From Clostridiales bacterium (GTDB lineage Bacteria; Bacillota; Clostridia; Oscillospirales; Oscillospiraceae), in NCBI GenBank assembly GCA_022772525.1, contig JALFAD010000010.1, positions 1-45,655 on the forward strand: a DNA stretch of 45,655 nucleotides, written 5' to 3'. The notes under the pieces were generated by a model. That model searched no databases and was not told the DNA's origin. It was given only the letters and a program-made list of their open reading frames with translations. Below, piece by piece: positions 1 to 9,108 of the stretch. Position numbers and translations under genes: made by a program. Each line of letters begins with the position of its first letter. The first letter of the stretch is position 1.

Positions 1-24
1 AGAGCGGATTCTGTGTTTCAGCAA

Positions 25-53
25 TTGACGAAATACAAATAATGATGTATGAT
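25..53 (+). promoter_or_regulatory. Sigma-A promoter of the polysaccharide operon
   Basis: TTGACG (25-30) and TATGAT (48-53) are separated by exactly 17 bases, so transcription would start near position 60, about 65 bases before the rfbD start codon. No other good promoter was seen upstream of the first gene. Because most of the following genes overlap or lie close together, this may drive much of the cluster, though internal promoters are not excluded. The call rests on the hexamers only. Confidence 0.5.
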
Positions 54-125
54 AGTAGGCGTTAAATTGGGTTCTTGCCGGGATTTGGCGGCTTTATGGT
101 TGGTCAGCAGGAATAAGGAGAGACT

Positions 126-1019
126 ATGAAAGTATTTGTAACCGGTGTCGGCGGTCAGCTGGGCTATGATATGATGGGGGAACTGCTTCGGCGGGGATAC
201 GAGGGCGTCGGCAGCGACCTTGCCCCTGACTGCGGCGAGGGGTTCGACTATGTCCAGCTGGACATTACGGATCAGGGGGCCGTGGAGCGCGCGATTTACC
301 AGACGCGCCCTGACGCGGTCGTCCACTGTGCCGGCTGGACGGCGGTGGACGCGGCGGAGGATCCGGAGAATCGTGAGCTGGTGCACAAAATCAATGTGGA
401 CGGCACCCGGTATCTTGCGGATGCCTGCAAAAAAGTGGGCTGCAAAATGCTGTACCTGTCCACGGACTATGTGTTCGACGGCAAGGGCGAGACCCCTTGG
501 CAGCCGGATCGTAAGGACTATGACCCGCTGAATGTTTACGGTCAGTCCAAGCTGGACGGCGAGCTGGCGGTGCGCGATACGCTGGACAAGTATTTCATTG
601 TCCGTACCGCCTGGGTATTCGGACGGAACGGGAAAAACTTTGTCAAAACCATGCTGGGGCTCAGCGAAAAATACGACACCATTCGGGTGGTTGACGATCA
701 GGTGGGCACGCCGACCTACACCGCCGACCTGTCCCGGCTGCTGGTGGATATGCTGGAAACGGAGAAGTACGGCTATTACCACGCCACCAATGAAGGCGGC
801 TATATCAGCTGGTACGAATTTACCTGCGAGATTTTCCGTCAGGCGGGAAAAACCACCAAGGTCATCCCCGTCACCACGGAGGAATACGGTCTGAACAAGG
901 CCAACAGGCCCTTCAACAGCCGACTGGATAAGTCGAAGCTGAGAAGCAGCGGCTTTACGCCCCTGCCGGACTGGCGGGACGCGTTGGGCCGGTATCTCAG
1001 AGAAATTGGGGAAGCATGA
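126..1019 (+). CDS. rfbD: dTDP-4-dehydrorhamnose reductase (RmlD/RfbD)
   Basis: This enzyme would perform the last step of dTDP-L-rhamnose synthesis, the NAD(P)H-dependent reduction of dTDP-4-keto-L-rhamnose in the cytoplasm. The 297-residue protein has the usual family length. It carries the N-terminal nucleotide-binding loop VTGVGGQLG (residues 5-13), the CAGWTAVDAAE segment, the STDYVF motif and the catalytic YGQSK (Tyr138, Lys142). A GGAG site precedes the ATG. It is the first gene of the operon in this window, and its stop overlaps the next start (ATGA). rmlA, rmlB and rmlC are not in view and must be elsewhere if rhamnose is made. A decayed second copy lies at the far end of the cluster. 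Confidence 0.93.
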   Translation: MKVFVTGVGGQLGYDMMGELLRRGYEGVGSDLAPDCGEGFDYVQLDITDQGAVERAIYQTRPDAVVHCAGWTAVDAAEDPENRELVHKINVDGTRYLADACKKVGCKMLYLSTDYVFDGKGETPWQPDRKDYDPLNVYGQSKLDGELAVRDTLDKYFIVRTAWVFGRNGKNFVKTMLGLSEKYDTIRVVDDQVGTPTYTADLSRLLVDMLETEKYGYYHATNEGGYISWYEFTCEIFRQAGKTTKVIPVTTEEYGLNKANRPFNSRLDKSKLRSSGFTPLPDWRDALGRYLREIGEA

Positions 1020-1861
1020 GGGAAAGTATGTGCGATATTGGCATTGTTGTTCTGAATTATGTAAACTATTCGGAGACCATCAAATGCGTTTCCAGCCTGC
1101 TGAAACAGGAAAATGTCCGTGCCCGGATTGTCATTGTGGAGAACGGCTCGGGAAACGAGTCCGCGGAGCGGCTTCGCGGGGCATTTGACGGTGAGAAAAC
1201 CGTGACGGTAGTAGATACCGGCAAAAATCTGGGCTACGCCAAGGGCAATAATATTGGCATCCAACGGCTTCAGGAGGAGGGCATTCAGCGGATTTTTCTG
1301 GCAAATTCCGATCTGGAATTTCGGGATTCGGACACCCTCCGGCAGATTTTGTCGGCCTGTGAGCCGGGCGTTGGGCTGATCACGCCGGTCATTATCAATC
1401 CGGATGGCTCTGCCGCGCCCCGGGTGGTCTATAAAAAGAAGTACCTGTATCTGCGCATCGCCAAGCACGTCCTGTTCCGTCACCTTCGACTGCGTCAGAA
1501 CCAGGCCCGGCAGGCGGAAAGCGTGGAAAAGGGCAAGGAGCTGACCGGCCTGCAGGAGGACGCCTATGTGGTGTGCGGCTGCGGCTATCTGCTGACGGAA
1601 GAATTTTTCAAATACTACGATGGTATCTTCTCCGAGACCTTCCTGTACTACGAGGAATGGGCCACCAGCATTCTGCTTCACAAGGCGGGGCTGAAAACCA
1701 AGGTGGCGGATTGCAGTCCCATTATCCACCTTGGCGGCGCATCCACCCCGGAGGATATCCGCAGGGAAACCCCCCGGAGCCGGAAAATCCGCAACGAAAG
1801 CGGCAGAAAGATCATGAAGCTGATGTTCATTCCCCGCAGATTTCTGGAACGAAAAGGATAA
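1016..1861 (+). CDS. Family 2 glycosyltransferase, rhamnosyltransferase-like
   Basis: This is probably a cytoplasmic, inverting GT-A enzyme that adds one sugar to the lipid-linked repeat unit. The 281-residue protein starts IGIVVLNYVNYSET and has the nucleotide-binding VENGSG motif, the KNLGYAKGNNIG segment typical of RfbF/WbbL-like rhamnosyltransferases, and an NSD metal-binding (DXD-like) motif. A later EEWATSILLHKAG segment matches the acceptor region of the subgroup. The start overlaps the rfbD stop by four bases. Rhamnose as donor fits the neighbour but is inference. Confidence 0.85.
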   Translation: MRESMCDIGIVVLNYVNYSETIKCVSSLLKQENVRARIVIVENGSGNESAERLRGAFDGEKTVTVVDTGKNLGYAKGNNIGIQRLQEEGIQRIFLANSDLEFRDSDTLRQILSACEPGVGLITPVIINPDGSAAPRVVYKKKYLYLRIAKHVLFRHLRLRQNQARQAESVEKGKELTGLQEDAYVVCGCGYLLTEEFFKYYDGIFSETFLYYEEWATSILLHKAGLKTKVADCSPIIHLGGASTPEDIRRETPRSRKIRNESGRKIMKLMFIPRRFLERKG

Positions 1862-1875
1862 TGGGAGAATCTGCA

Positions 1876-3339
1876 ATGGACCGAGAACGCGTCACATATC
1901 TGGTTTCCGAATTCAAGAAAAAAATCGGGCTGGCGATTCAGAAAAAACGCTATAGCGATGCGCTGGAGATGCTCTATTCCTGCGTGTCGCTGTTGTGCTA
2001 CACAAATCCATACTATGTGGATGAGGAATTGGAGGAAAGTGTCCGCACGATTGCAAAAGCGGTTTTCCCGAAGGCCAATGCAAGTGTGAACCGTGAGGAA
2101 CTGGAACAGAATACGATTCTGTTTTATGACGGAGCAGGCTTGGATGTCCGGGGCTTGGCCCGGATCTATCTGGAAGCGCTGGTTCAGGATTTTCGGGTTT
2201 GCTATGTAACCTATGCGGATCGGGAGCCGGAGATCCCCGGAATCCTGCAAACGGTTCGGGAGCACGGAGGGAAGGTTTCTTTTCTGCGCCGGGAGCGTCC
2301 GCTGGGCATGGTGAAGCAGTTGGATGCCGTACTGCGGGAATGCCGTGCGGGAAAGTTTATTTTCTACTCCTATCCCCATGATGTGGTCGGGCCGGTGCTG
2401 ATGCAGGCCTATGAAGGGGTGCTGACCCGCTATGTGGTCAACCTGACCGACCACGCCTATTGGTTGGGCGCCCGGGCCATTGACAAGTGCATTGAATTTC
2501 GGGACTACGGCGCGTCGATCTCCAGCGAATACCGTGGCATTCCCAGAGAAAAAATCGTGAAGCTGCCGTTCTACCCCAAAATCGTTCCGCAGGAATTTCA
2601 GGGCTTTCCCTTCCCGGTGAAGGATGGGCAGCAGGTGGTCTTCTCAGGCGGTGCTCTCTATAAAACCTTTGGGGAGGGCAACAAATACTACGAAATTGTG
2701 GACTACATCCTCGCCAGCCACAGCGATGTGATCTTCTGGTATGCGGGCGGTGGAGATGATTCTGAGCTGAAAAAGTGCATGGAGCGATATCCCGGCAGAG
2801 TGTACCACACCCCGGAGCGGCCCGACCTGTTCCAGCTTTTGCAGCACGTCAGCTTCTATCTGAGTACCTATCCCCTCTGCGGCGGACTGATGTACCAGTA
2901 CGCTGCCGCGGCGGGGGTCGAGCCGGTCACGCTGCGCAGAGACGACTGCAATGACGGCTTTCTACTCCATCAGGACGAGCTGCACGTTATTTTTGACACA
3001 ATGGAGGAGCTGAAGCAGGAAATCGACCGGGTACTGACGGATGAAGTCTACCGAAAGGCCCGGGGAGAGCAGATGCGAAGCGCCGTCATATCGCCGGAAA
3101 CCTTTGCGGAGAATCTGCGCGGGATTCTTGTGTCCGGGGAATCTGGACAGGACATTTTCTACAGCCATATCGACACGGAGGCCTTCCGGGCGAATTACTT
3201 AGTTGGTTTCACGGAAGAGAATATGCTCTGGCTGTGCGTGCGTAAGGAAACTTTGACCGCCATGCTGAGATTCCTCCCAAGGCTGGCGGTCAGAGGGATT
3301 CTTTTGAAGCTGCGGCTGAAATGTTCCGGCAAATCATGA
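1876..3339 (+). CDS. Putative GT-B fold glycosyltransferase
   Basis: The 487-residue protein is not one I can place in a named subgroup. The middle part (YSYPHDVVGPV, LTDHAYWLGARAID) and the later IVFSGGALYKTFGEGNKYYEIVDYI-type segment, followed by a glycine-rich turn (WYAGGGDD) and YPLCGGLMYQYA, resemble the C-terminal nucleotide-binding half of GT-B enzymes. The N-terminal 100 residues are helical and unassigned. I chose the ATG at 1876 because GGGAG lies eight bases upstream. An in-frame ATG at 1861 overlaps the previous stop (TAATG) and is an alternative. It sits between two GT2 genes, so a role in repeat-unit assembly is likely. Confidence 0.68.
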   Translation: MDRERVTYLVSEFKKKIGLAIQKKRYSDALEMLYSCVSLLCYTNPYYVDEELEESVRTIAKAVFPKANASVNREELEQNTILFYDGAGLDVRGLARIYLEALVQDFRVCYVTYADREPEIPGILQTVREHGGKVSFLRRERPLGMVKQLDAVLRECRAGKFIFYSYPHDVVGPVLMQAYEGVLTRYVVNLTDHAYWLGARAIDKCIEFRDYGASISSEYRGIPREKIVKLPFYPKIVPQEFQGFPFPVKDGQQVVFSGGALYKTFGEGNKYYEIVDYILASHSDVIFWYAGGGDDSELKKCMERYPGRVYHTPERPDLFQLLQHVSFYLSTYPLCGGLMYQYAAAAGVEPVTLRRDDCNDGFLLHQDELHVIFDTMEELKQEIDRVLTDEVYRKARGEQMRSAVISPETFAENLRGILVSGESGQDIFYSHIDTEAFRANYLVGFTEENMLWLCVRKETLTAMLRFLPRLAVRGILLKLRLKCSGKS

Positions 3340-3402
3340 TGCGGAGTTAAAAATGCCCCCTTCCGCTTTACGCGAAAGGGACGACTGGATTGGAGTTTTG
3401 AA

Positions 3403-4359
3403 ATGCTGAACAGAGAAGATTACTTGGTGAGCGTGTATATCACAACGTATTATCACGAGGCTTATATTGCCCAGGCCATTGAAAGCGTTCTGTGTCAGAA
3501 GACGGACTTTCCCTATGAGATTGTGATTTCCGATGACGCATCACAGGATGGCACCCAGGCGATTGTCAGGGAATATGCCGAAAAGTATGACAATATCCGC
3601 TATGTGTTCAACGAGCGCAATCTGGGACTGACAAAGAATGTCTTTCAGGCAAAGACACTCTGCCGGGGAAAATACATGGTTCAGCTGTCCGGCGACGACT
3701 ATTGGATCGATGAACGGAAGTTGCAAAAGCAGGTGGACTTTCTGGAAGCTCACCCGGCGTATTTCGGCGTAGCCACCCGGCTGGAGTGCCGTACCAATGA
3801 CAGCCAGACGGCAGATTTCCTTCTGCCCTGCCCGGAGATATGCGGCAGAACCTTCAGATTGGCGGATTTTCTGTCCGGCACAAATTTTCCCACCAACGGC
3901 TTTTTGTACCGAAACCAGATTCAGGAGAAGTACGATTTCTTTTCCCTGATGCCCGGTTTCAGCCAGTACATCGACGACGAAACGGACTGTATCCTGTATC
4001 TGATGCTGGGGGATGTCTACATCATGCCCGATGTGACGGTGGCCTACAGAAGGCAGATTGAAAGCGACACCAGTCATAATTTTAATTCTATCAACAAAGG
4101 TATGGATAAGCTGAGAAAGCACATCGATCTTCTCAACAGCATCCATGACTATTTTGGCGATGAGATCGATCTGCTTCATCGCTACAAGCTGGCCCTTGGG
4201 CCGGAACTGTTCAAGCACTACCGCTTCCACACCCACGAGCAGTTCGCACGGATTTATAAATCCATTCCAGCCTGTTACAGAAAGCGGCATCTGCTGCTGC
4301 TGTCCATTCTGTACATTCCGCAGAAGGCGGCTGATGTGCTGCGCAGAGGTAAGAAATGA
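3403..4359 (+). CDS. Family 2 glycosyltransferase
   Basis: A 318-residue GT-A enzyme with the classic start VSVYITTYYHEAYIAQAIESVL, the SDDASQDGT nucleotide-binding motif and a strong DXD-type motif in LSGDDYW near residue 105. The C-terminal part contains an IDDETDC segment that could supply the catalytic acid, and a basic tail. A 63-base gap separates it from the previous gene. That gap contains a short GC-rich hairpin (CCCTT...AAGGG) that might weakly attenuate transcription. The stop overlaps the next start by four bases. The donor and acceptor cannot be told from sequence. Confidence 0.87.
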   Translation: MLNREDYLVSVYITTYYHEAYIAQAIESVLCQKTDFPYEIVISDDASQDGTQAIVREYAEKYDNIRYVFNERNLGLTKNVFQAKTLCRGKYMVQLSGDDYWIDERKLQKQVDFLEAHPAYFGVATRLECRTNDSQTADFLLPCPEICGRTFRLADFLSGTNFPTNGFLYRNQIQEKYDFFSLMPGFSQYIDDETDCILYLMLGDVYIMPDVTVAYRRQIESDTSHNFNSINKGMDKLRKHIDLLNSIHDYFGDEIDLLHRYKLALGPELFKHYRFHTHEQFARIYKSIPACYRKRHLLLLSILYIPQKAADVLRRGKK

Positions 4360-5327
4360 AGATCAGTGTTATTGTAGTGTCTTATAACGAGGCGGGCTAT
4401 CTGGCGGAATGCCTGGATTCCTGCCTGCGAAATCTGCGTGCCTTTCCCAAGCCGGGGGATTGTGAGATCATCATTGGTGATGACGGTTCCAACGACGGCT
4501 CTCAGAAGATCATCCGGGCCTATCAGGAGAAATATCCCGACCTGATCCGCTCCTTTGTGATGGAGCGGAACATTACCGGCAATTTTGTGCCGTCGTTCCG
4601 GGTATCCAACCTGATCAAACGGGCAATCGGGCTGTCCCGGGGGCAGTATTTGCAGATCATTTCGGGAGACGACCTGCTTCTTGGCGAGGACAAGCTTGCG
4701 CGGGCCGCTGCCTTTCTGGATGGAAATCCCGGGTATGCTTCCTGCCACTCTGATTTCAAAATGTTCTGGGACGACGGAAAAGAGGTGGCCGCCATCGGAA
4801 ACGGCCACGATTTTTCCCCGGAGATCCTCTGGTGCTATGTCTACAAGCATATATCGTGCTATGTGTTCCGCAGGGAGGTATCGGAAAATCTGCTGGAACA
4901 CTTCTGCGATGACGACGGAATGTATTTCAGCTGCTTCCTCACGGGAAAGACGAAACATGTGGGCGGCGTGGACTTTGGCTACCGGCAGCGCGCTACCGGC
5001 ATCATGGGCAGTCTGAATCAGACAACCAACTGGCTGACCCATACGCTGCTTTCGGAGGACGCGCTGCGGACCGGCCGGTACCGATCCGCCACCTATGCCA
5101 GAATGTGCGTTCCCATACTCGTGCTTTTCCGGGAAAGAAACACCCTGAATCAGACGGAGAAGGGCAGATTTTTGAGCGCTCAGAGCCGGATTGTCACCAG
5201 TCAGATTTTGGAATATGACGCGATGCCGCTTTTTGGGAAGCTTCGGTTTCTGGCGTTTCTCGCCTGCCTCGTCTGGTGGAAGGTGTTCTATAAGGTGCGC
5301 TTCACCATTGAAAAAATCACCCGGTAA
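4356..5327 (+). CDS. Family 2 glycosyltransferase
   Basis: This 323-residue protein begins ISVIVVSYNEAGYLAECLDSCL and has the GDDGSNDGS and ISGDDLL motifs of GT-A inverting enzymes. It resembles the preceding gene in layout, so the two may be old duplicates acting on successive sugars. It starts on the ATGA of the previous stop and is followed after 24 bases by the aminotransferase gene, which has its own GGAGGAG site. A C-terminal hydrophobic stretch (LRFLAFLACLVWWKVFY) could hold it at the membrane. Confidence 0.86.
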   Translation: MKISVIVVSYNEAGYLAECLDSCLRNLRAFPKPGDCEIIIGDDGSNDGSQKIIRAYQEKYPDLIRSFVMERNITGNFVPSFRVSNLIKRAIGLSRGQYLQIISGDDLLLGEDKLARAAAFLDGNPGYASCHSDFKMFWDDGKEVAAIGNGHDFSPEILWCYVYKHISCYVFRREVSENLLEHFCDDDGMYFSCFLTGKTKHVGGVDFGYRQRATGIMGSLNQTTNWLTHTLLSEDALRTGRYRSATYARMCVPILVLFRERNTLNQTEKGRFLSAQSRIVTSQILEYDAMPLFGKLRFLAFLACLVWWKVFYKVRFTIEKITR

Positions 5328-5351
5328 CGGTTTGACTCTGGAGGAGATTGT

Positions 5352-6449
5352 ATGAAAGTACCCTTTGTCAGCTTCCTGCCCATGGAGCGGGAGCTGAATG
5401 AGGAAATACGGGGCGCGTTTGACCGCGTGTTTGAAAGAAGCTGGTATATCGAGGGCAAGGAAGACGAGGCCTTTGAGAAGGCCTTTGCCGAATACTGCGG
5501 TGTGCCGCACTGCGTCGGCGTGGGCAACGGGCTGGACGCCCTGTTTCTGGCGCTGAAGGCGCTGGGCATCGGGGAAGGGGACGAGGTGATCGTTCCATCC
5601 AACACCTACATCGCCACGGCGCTGGCGGTGACCTATGTGGGGGCAACGCCTGTCTTTGTGGAGCCGGACATCCGCACCTTTAACATCGACCCGGCGAAGA
5701 TTGAGGAGAAGATCACCTCCCGTACCAGAGCCATTATGCCGGTGCACCTGTACGGTCAGCCCTGCGACATGGATCCCATTATGGACATTGCGGAAAAGCA
5801 TAAGCTCTATGTGGTGGAGGACTGCGCCCAGGCCCACGGAGCCACCTACAAGGGCAGGAAGATCGGCACCTTCGGCGATGCTGCCGGCTTCAGCTTCTAC
5901 CCCGGAAAGAATCTGGGCGCCCTAGGCGATGCCGGCGCCACCATTACCCGGGATGAATCGCTGGCGCAAAAGGTGCGGGCGCTGGGCAACTACGGCTCCG
6001 ACTACAAGTACCACCATGTGTATCTGGGCAACAATTCCCGGCTGGATGAAATGCAGGCGGCTTTTCTGGCGGCAAAGCTGCCCCACCTGGACAGAATGAA
6101 TGCCGAACGCAGAAGAATCGCCGGAATCTATCTGGAGGGCATCCGCAATCCTCTGATGACACTACCCTATGTGCCGACGTATGCCCAGCCTGTGTGGCAC
6201 ATCTTCGGCATCCGCTGCGACAGACGGGCGGAGCTGGAGAAGTTCTTAAACGATGCGGGCATCGGCACCAACAAGCACTATCCCATCCCCATGCACCTGC
6301 AGCCCTGCTATCAGAGTCTCGGCTTCCGCCAGGGAGACTTCCCCATCGCCGAGGAAATCAGCGCCACCCAGCTGAGCCTGCCCATGTACTACGGGATGAC
6401 GGAAGAACAGATTCAGTATGTGATCGGAAAGGTAAACGAATTTCAATGA
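5352..6449 (+). CDS. DegT/DnrJ/EryC1 sugar aminotransferase, FdtB-like
   Basis: A PLP-dependent aminotransferase that would add an amino group to a keto-sugar nucleotide. The 365-residue length is normal. It shows the family start [17 protein letters not shown], the [11 protein letters not shown] cofactor loop, [11 protein letters not shown] with the PLP-contacting Asp, and the Schiff-base lysine in [16 protein letters not shown] (Lys186). The next gene encodes a 3,4-ketoisomerase domain, which makes a 3-aminotransferase of the FdtB/QdtB type the best reading: dTDP-3-keto-6-deoxyhexose to the 3-amino sugar. The stop overlaps the next start (ATGA). The exact sugar (Fuc3N or Qui3N) is not decided by the sequence. 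Confidence 0.9.
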   Translation: MKVPFVSFLPMERELNEEIRGAFDRVFERSWYIEGKEDEAFEKAFAEYCGVPHCVGVGNGLDALFLALKALGIGEGDEVIVPSNTYIATALAVTYVGATPVFVEPDIRTFNIDPAKIEEKITSRTRAIMPVHLYGQPCDMDPIMDIAEKHKLYVVEDCAQAHGATYKGRKIGTFGDAAGFSFYPGKNLGALGDAGATITRDESLAQKVRALGNYGSDYKYHHVYLGNNSRLDEMQAAFLAAKLPHLDRMNAERRRIAGIYLEGIRNPLMTLPYVPTYAQPVWHIFGIRCDRRAELEKFLNDAGIGTNKHYPIPMHLQPCYQSLGFRQGDFPIAEEISATQLSLPMYYGMTEEQIQYVIGKVNEFQ

Positions 6450-7375
6450 GACTTAGGCATCTGGAAGAAAAAGACGCGCCGCTGATGCTGGAGTGGATGC
6501 ACGACCCGGACGTGGTGGGCAAGCTCAAGGGCAATTTTCTGAATAAGACGCTGGCGGACGCGGAGGCCTTTATCCGGGCCTCCCGGCAGGTGGAAAATGA
6601 CATTCATCTGGCGGTGGTATCCGATGAGGACGAATACATGGGAACCGTCAGTCTGAAGGACATTGACAGGGAAACCCTGAGTGCCGAATTTGCCATTTCC
6701 GTGCGGAAAAGCGCCATGGGCCGGGGCTATTCCTGGTTCGGCATGGAGGAACTGATTGAGAAGGCCTTCAACGAGTATGGCCTGAACTGCGTCTACTGGT
6801 GCGTGTCCAGAAAGGACGAGCGGGCGGTGCGGTTCTTCGATAAGCACAATTTCCACGAGGCGGTGGATATTTCTCCCAAGATTCTGGCCCGGTACGCCGG
6901 AATGGAGGATCTCAAATGGTATTCCGTTCTGAAGGGCGACGTGCTGGACGACCGCGCGGAGGTGGCGGGCTGCCGGATTATCCACATCAAGACCGTTCCC
7001 ACCATCAACGCCGGGGAACTGTCATTCTTTGAGGGAAACCGGGATGTGCCCTTTGACTTTCGCAGAATGTACTACATTTCCAAGGTGCCGGAGGGGGTCA
7101 GACGGGGCTTCCACGCCCATAAGGAATTAAAGCAGCTGCTGTTCTGCCCCTATGGGCGGATCCAGCTGATTCTGGAAAACGAATGCGGCCGGGAGGAGAT
7201 CGAGTTGTCGGACCCGTCCATCGCCGTGGTCATTGAGCGGGCCACCTGGCGGGAGATGCTGTGGCTGCAAAAGGATTCCGTACTCTGCGTAGCGGCATCG
7301 GATTACTACGACGAGAAGGATTATATCCGGGATTACAACGAATTTCAGGCGTATATCCATGGACTACAAGGCTGA
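6446..7375 (+). CDS. Fused GNAT acetyltransferase / dTDP-sugar 3,4-ketoisomerase (FdtA/QdtA-like)
   Basis: A 309-residue two-domain protein. Residues 1 to about 165 are a RimJ/RimL-type GNAT acetyltransferase ([64 protein letters not shown]). Residues about 175-305 are a WxcM-like cupin matching dTDP-4-keto-6-deoxyglucose 3,4-ketoisomerases, with the catalytic histidines in RGFHAHK (His223 and His225). One polypeptide could thus isomerise the keto sugar before the adjacent aminotransferase acts and N-acetylate the product afterwards. Known bifunctional relatives use a left-handed beta-helix acetyltransferase, so a GNAT partner is unusual. The start at 6446 overlaps the aminotransferase stop. 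The ketoisomerase call is strong; the acetylation target is inferred. Confidence 0.85.
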   Translation: MRLRHLEEKDAPLMLEWMHDPDVVGKLKGNFLNKTLADAEAFIRASRQVENDIHLAVVSDEDEYMGTVSLKDIDRETLSAEFAISVRKSAMGRGYSWFGMEELIEKAFNEYGLNCVYWCVSRKDERAVRFFDKHNFHEAVDISPKILARYAGMEDLKWYSVLKGDVLDDRAEVAGCRIIHIKTVPTINAGELSFFEGNRDVPFDFRRMYYISKVPEGVRRGFHAHKELKQLLFCPYGRIQLILENECGREEIELSDPSIAVVIERATWREMLWLQKDSVLCVAASDYYDEKDYIRDYNEFQAYIHGLQG

Positions 7376-7482
7376 GGTTCCGCTGCCCCGATTTTTGGGG
7401 TCATGCCGCAAAGGAATAGATGAATGATACTTTCCTGACCTGGTTCAATGAGGGCAGGAATCCTAGAAAAAGGTGATGTGAT

Positions 7483-8424
7483 ATGAAAATTGCGGTCTCT
7501 TCTGTAGGCACGGCGACATCTGTGGGGGTAATACATAATATTCGAAAATACGATCCTGCTATTGCGATTATCGGCATGGACATCAATCCGTATGGGTACA
7601 CCGCCGGAAGTCAGCTGGTTGACCGATATTATCAGGTTCCGTTGGCAACCGACAGAATGTATATCGCTGTCATCAAGGATATTATTGAACGAAATGCGAT
7701 CGATTTGTTTATCCCAATAAACGATGTAGAAATTGCGGCAACGTCTGAAAAGCTGTCCAGTATTTCTCAATTATGCAGGGTTCTTGTTCCCACAGTGGAG
7801 GTCTTAAACCTGATTCAGCATAAGTACAATATGAATCAGCGGGCGATAGACCTGGGACTTCGCGTGCCGGAGATGGAGCAGCTTGATCCCGATAAAAAAT
7901 GTATTGTCCGGGATTATTATGGTGTCGGCAGCAAGGGAATCCAGATATACGAGTCTTCACGCTCGCTGCGTATCGACAGCAGTAAGCAGTTCCTTCAAAA
8001 GTATATTGAGGGGGTCGAATATACAGTGGATGTGCTCTCAACTGACACAGGAACGCCGATATATATTATTCCCCGGAAGCGGCTGGAAGTGAAGAGCGGC
8101 GTTGCCACAAAAGTGGAAATACAAAATGATCCCGAACTGATAGCAGATACAGCCAAGCTGCTGGAGCATATTAAAATTCCTGGCTTCTGCAATGTCCAGT
8201 TTATCAAGGATCGCAAGGGTGTGAACTGGTTCATCGAAATTAATCCCCGGATTGGCGGATGCAGCAATTCTAGTTTGCTGGCGGCACCGCAAATGTTTCC
8301 AACGTTTATGAAAGTTGCGGAAAAGGAGCCGATTACGACCGAAATAATTAACCCTTCCGAAGTAAAATGGGGGGCGATTGTAACAAGATATTATGAGGAC
8401 ATCCTTTATGCCAAATCGAATTAG
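7483..8424 (+). CDS. ATP-grasp ligase, carbamoyl-phosphate-synthase-like
   Basis: A 313-residue ATP-grasp enzyme that should couple ATP hydrolysis to ligation of a carboxylate with an amine or other nucleophile. The N-terminal part is a Rossmann-like pre-ATP-grasp domain (AVSSVGTATSVGVIHNIRKY). The ATP-grasp core includes RDYYGVGSKGIQIY, YIEGVEYTVDVLS, and the metal-binding FIEINPRIGG near residue 255. The coding region is visibly AT-richer than the preceding genes. An AGGTGAT site stands before the ATG, and the 3' end overlaps the HAD gene. The substrate is unknown; formation of an amide on a sugar or side group is a reasonable guess in this cluster. Confidence 0.8.
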   Translation: MKIAVSSVGTATSVGVIHNIRKYDPAIAIIGMDINPYGYTAGSQLVDRYYQVPLATDRMYIAVIKDIIERNAIDLFIPINDVEIAATSEKLSSISQLCRVLVPTVEVLNLIQHKYNMNQRAIDLGLRVPEMEQLDPDKKCIVRDYYGVGSKGIQIYESSRSLRIDSSKQFLQKYIEGVEYTVDVLSTDTGTPIYIIPRKRLEVKSGVATKVEIQNDPELIADTAKLLEHIKIPGFCNVQFIKDRKGVNWFIEINPRIGGCSNSSLLAAPQMFPTFMKVAEKEPITTEIINPSEVKWGAIVTRYYEDILYAKSN

Positions 8425-9037
8425 AAAGTGCTTTCTTGATTTTGATGGCACAATTGTAAATAATCAGAAACGGCTTTTCCAGTTCTTTCAGGAAAATGTA
8501 AACCCCAAATACCGGGATGTATTGGATATTCAGGAGTTCTGGACGTTGAAACGCTGCGCTGTGCATGAACTGGAATGGATTAACCGTACCTTCAAAACGG
8601 ATTACTCGCTGCAGGCGTGGAACGAGAAAAAAGCGGCAGAGATTGAGAATGCGCACTACCTTTCTTTTGAGGAAATCTTTGATTTTTCTGTAGAAACGTT
8701 GAAAAGGCTCAGGGAAAAGTATTATCTGATACTGGTAACACGGCGGGACAATGAAGACGGACTTTTTGAGGAACTGAAACGATTCGGCATTCGGGAGCTA
8801 TTCGATGAAATTATTGTGTTGAATCATAACGGTGTGACGAAAAGTGAGATAATCCGCCAGCGTTTTACAGTGAATGCGGACGACTTGTTTGTCGGTGATA
8901 CGGAAGATGATATTATTTCCGGAAATGATCTTGGCTGCAGTGTGTATTTTGTGCTTTCGGGAATCCGAGGAAAATGGTTGGCCCAAAAATTGAATCTGGG
9001 TGTTAACGTTATTCACGATATCAGAGAGATAGAATAA
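8408..9037 (+). CDS. HAD-superfamily phosphatase
   Basis: A 209-residue haloacid-dehalogenase-fold hydrolase with motif I KCFLDFDGTIV (nucleophile Asp and the following acid/base Asp), a small helical cap region, motif II in ILVTRRDNEDG, and motif III/IV in DLFVGDTEDDIISG. I start it at 8408 because GAGGA lies eight bases upstream; the ATG at 8393 has no such site. It overlaps the ATP-grasp gene by 17 bases, so the two are translationally coupled and probably act on the same small molecule. It shares the AT-rich composition of its partner. Confidence 0.83.
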   Translation: MPNRIRKCFLDFDGTIVNNQKRLFQFFQENVNPKYRDVLDIQEFWTLKRCAVHELEWINRTFKTDYSLQAWNEKKAAEIENAHYLSFEEIFDFSVETLKRLREKYYLILVTRRDNEDGLFEELKRFGIRELFDEIIVLNHNGVTKSEIIRQRFTVNADDLFVGDTEDDIISGNDLGCSVYFVLSGIRGKWLAQKLNLGVNVIHDIREIE

Positions 9038-9108
9038 AGGCCAATGAATTAACAATGTATCCGCTGTAGCACAGGGTAGCGATTGATTTATGATATAGGG
9101 AGACAACT

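Noticed and set aside
5352..7375. Perosamine/GDP-sugar pathway
   Set aside because: The ketoisomerase domain and rfbD point to dTDP-linked 3-amino sugars rather than GDP-4-amino sugars.
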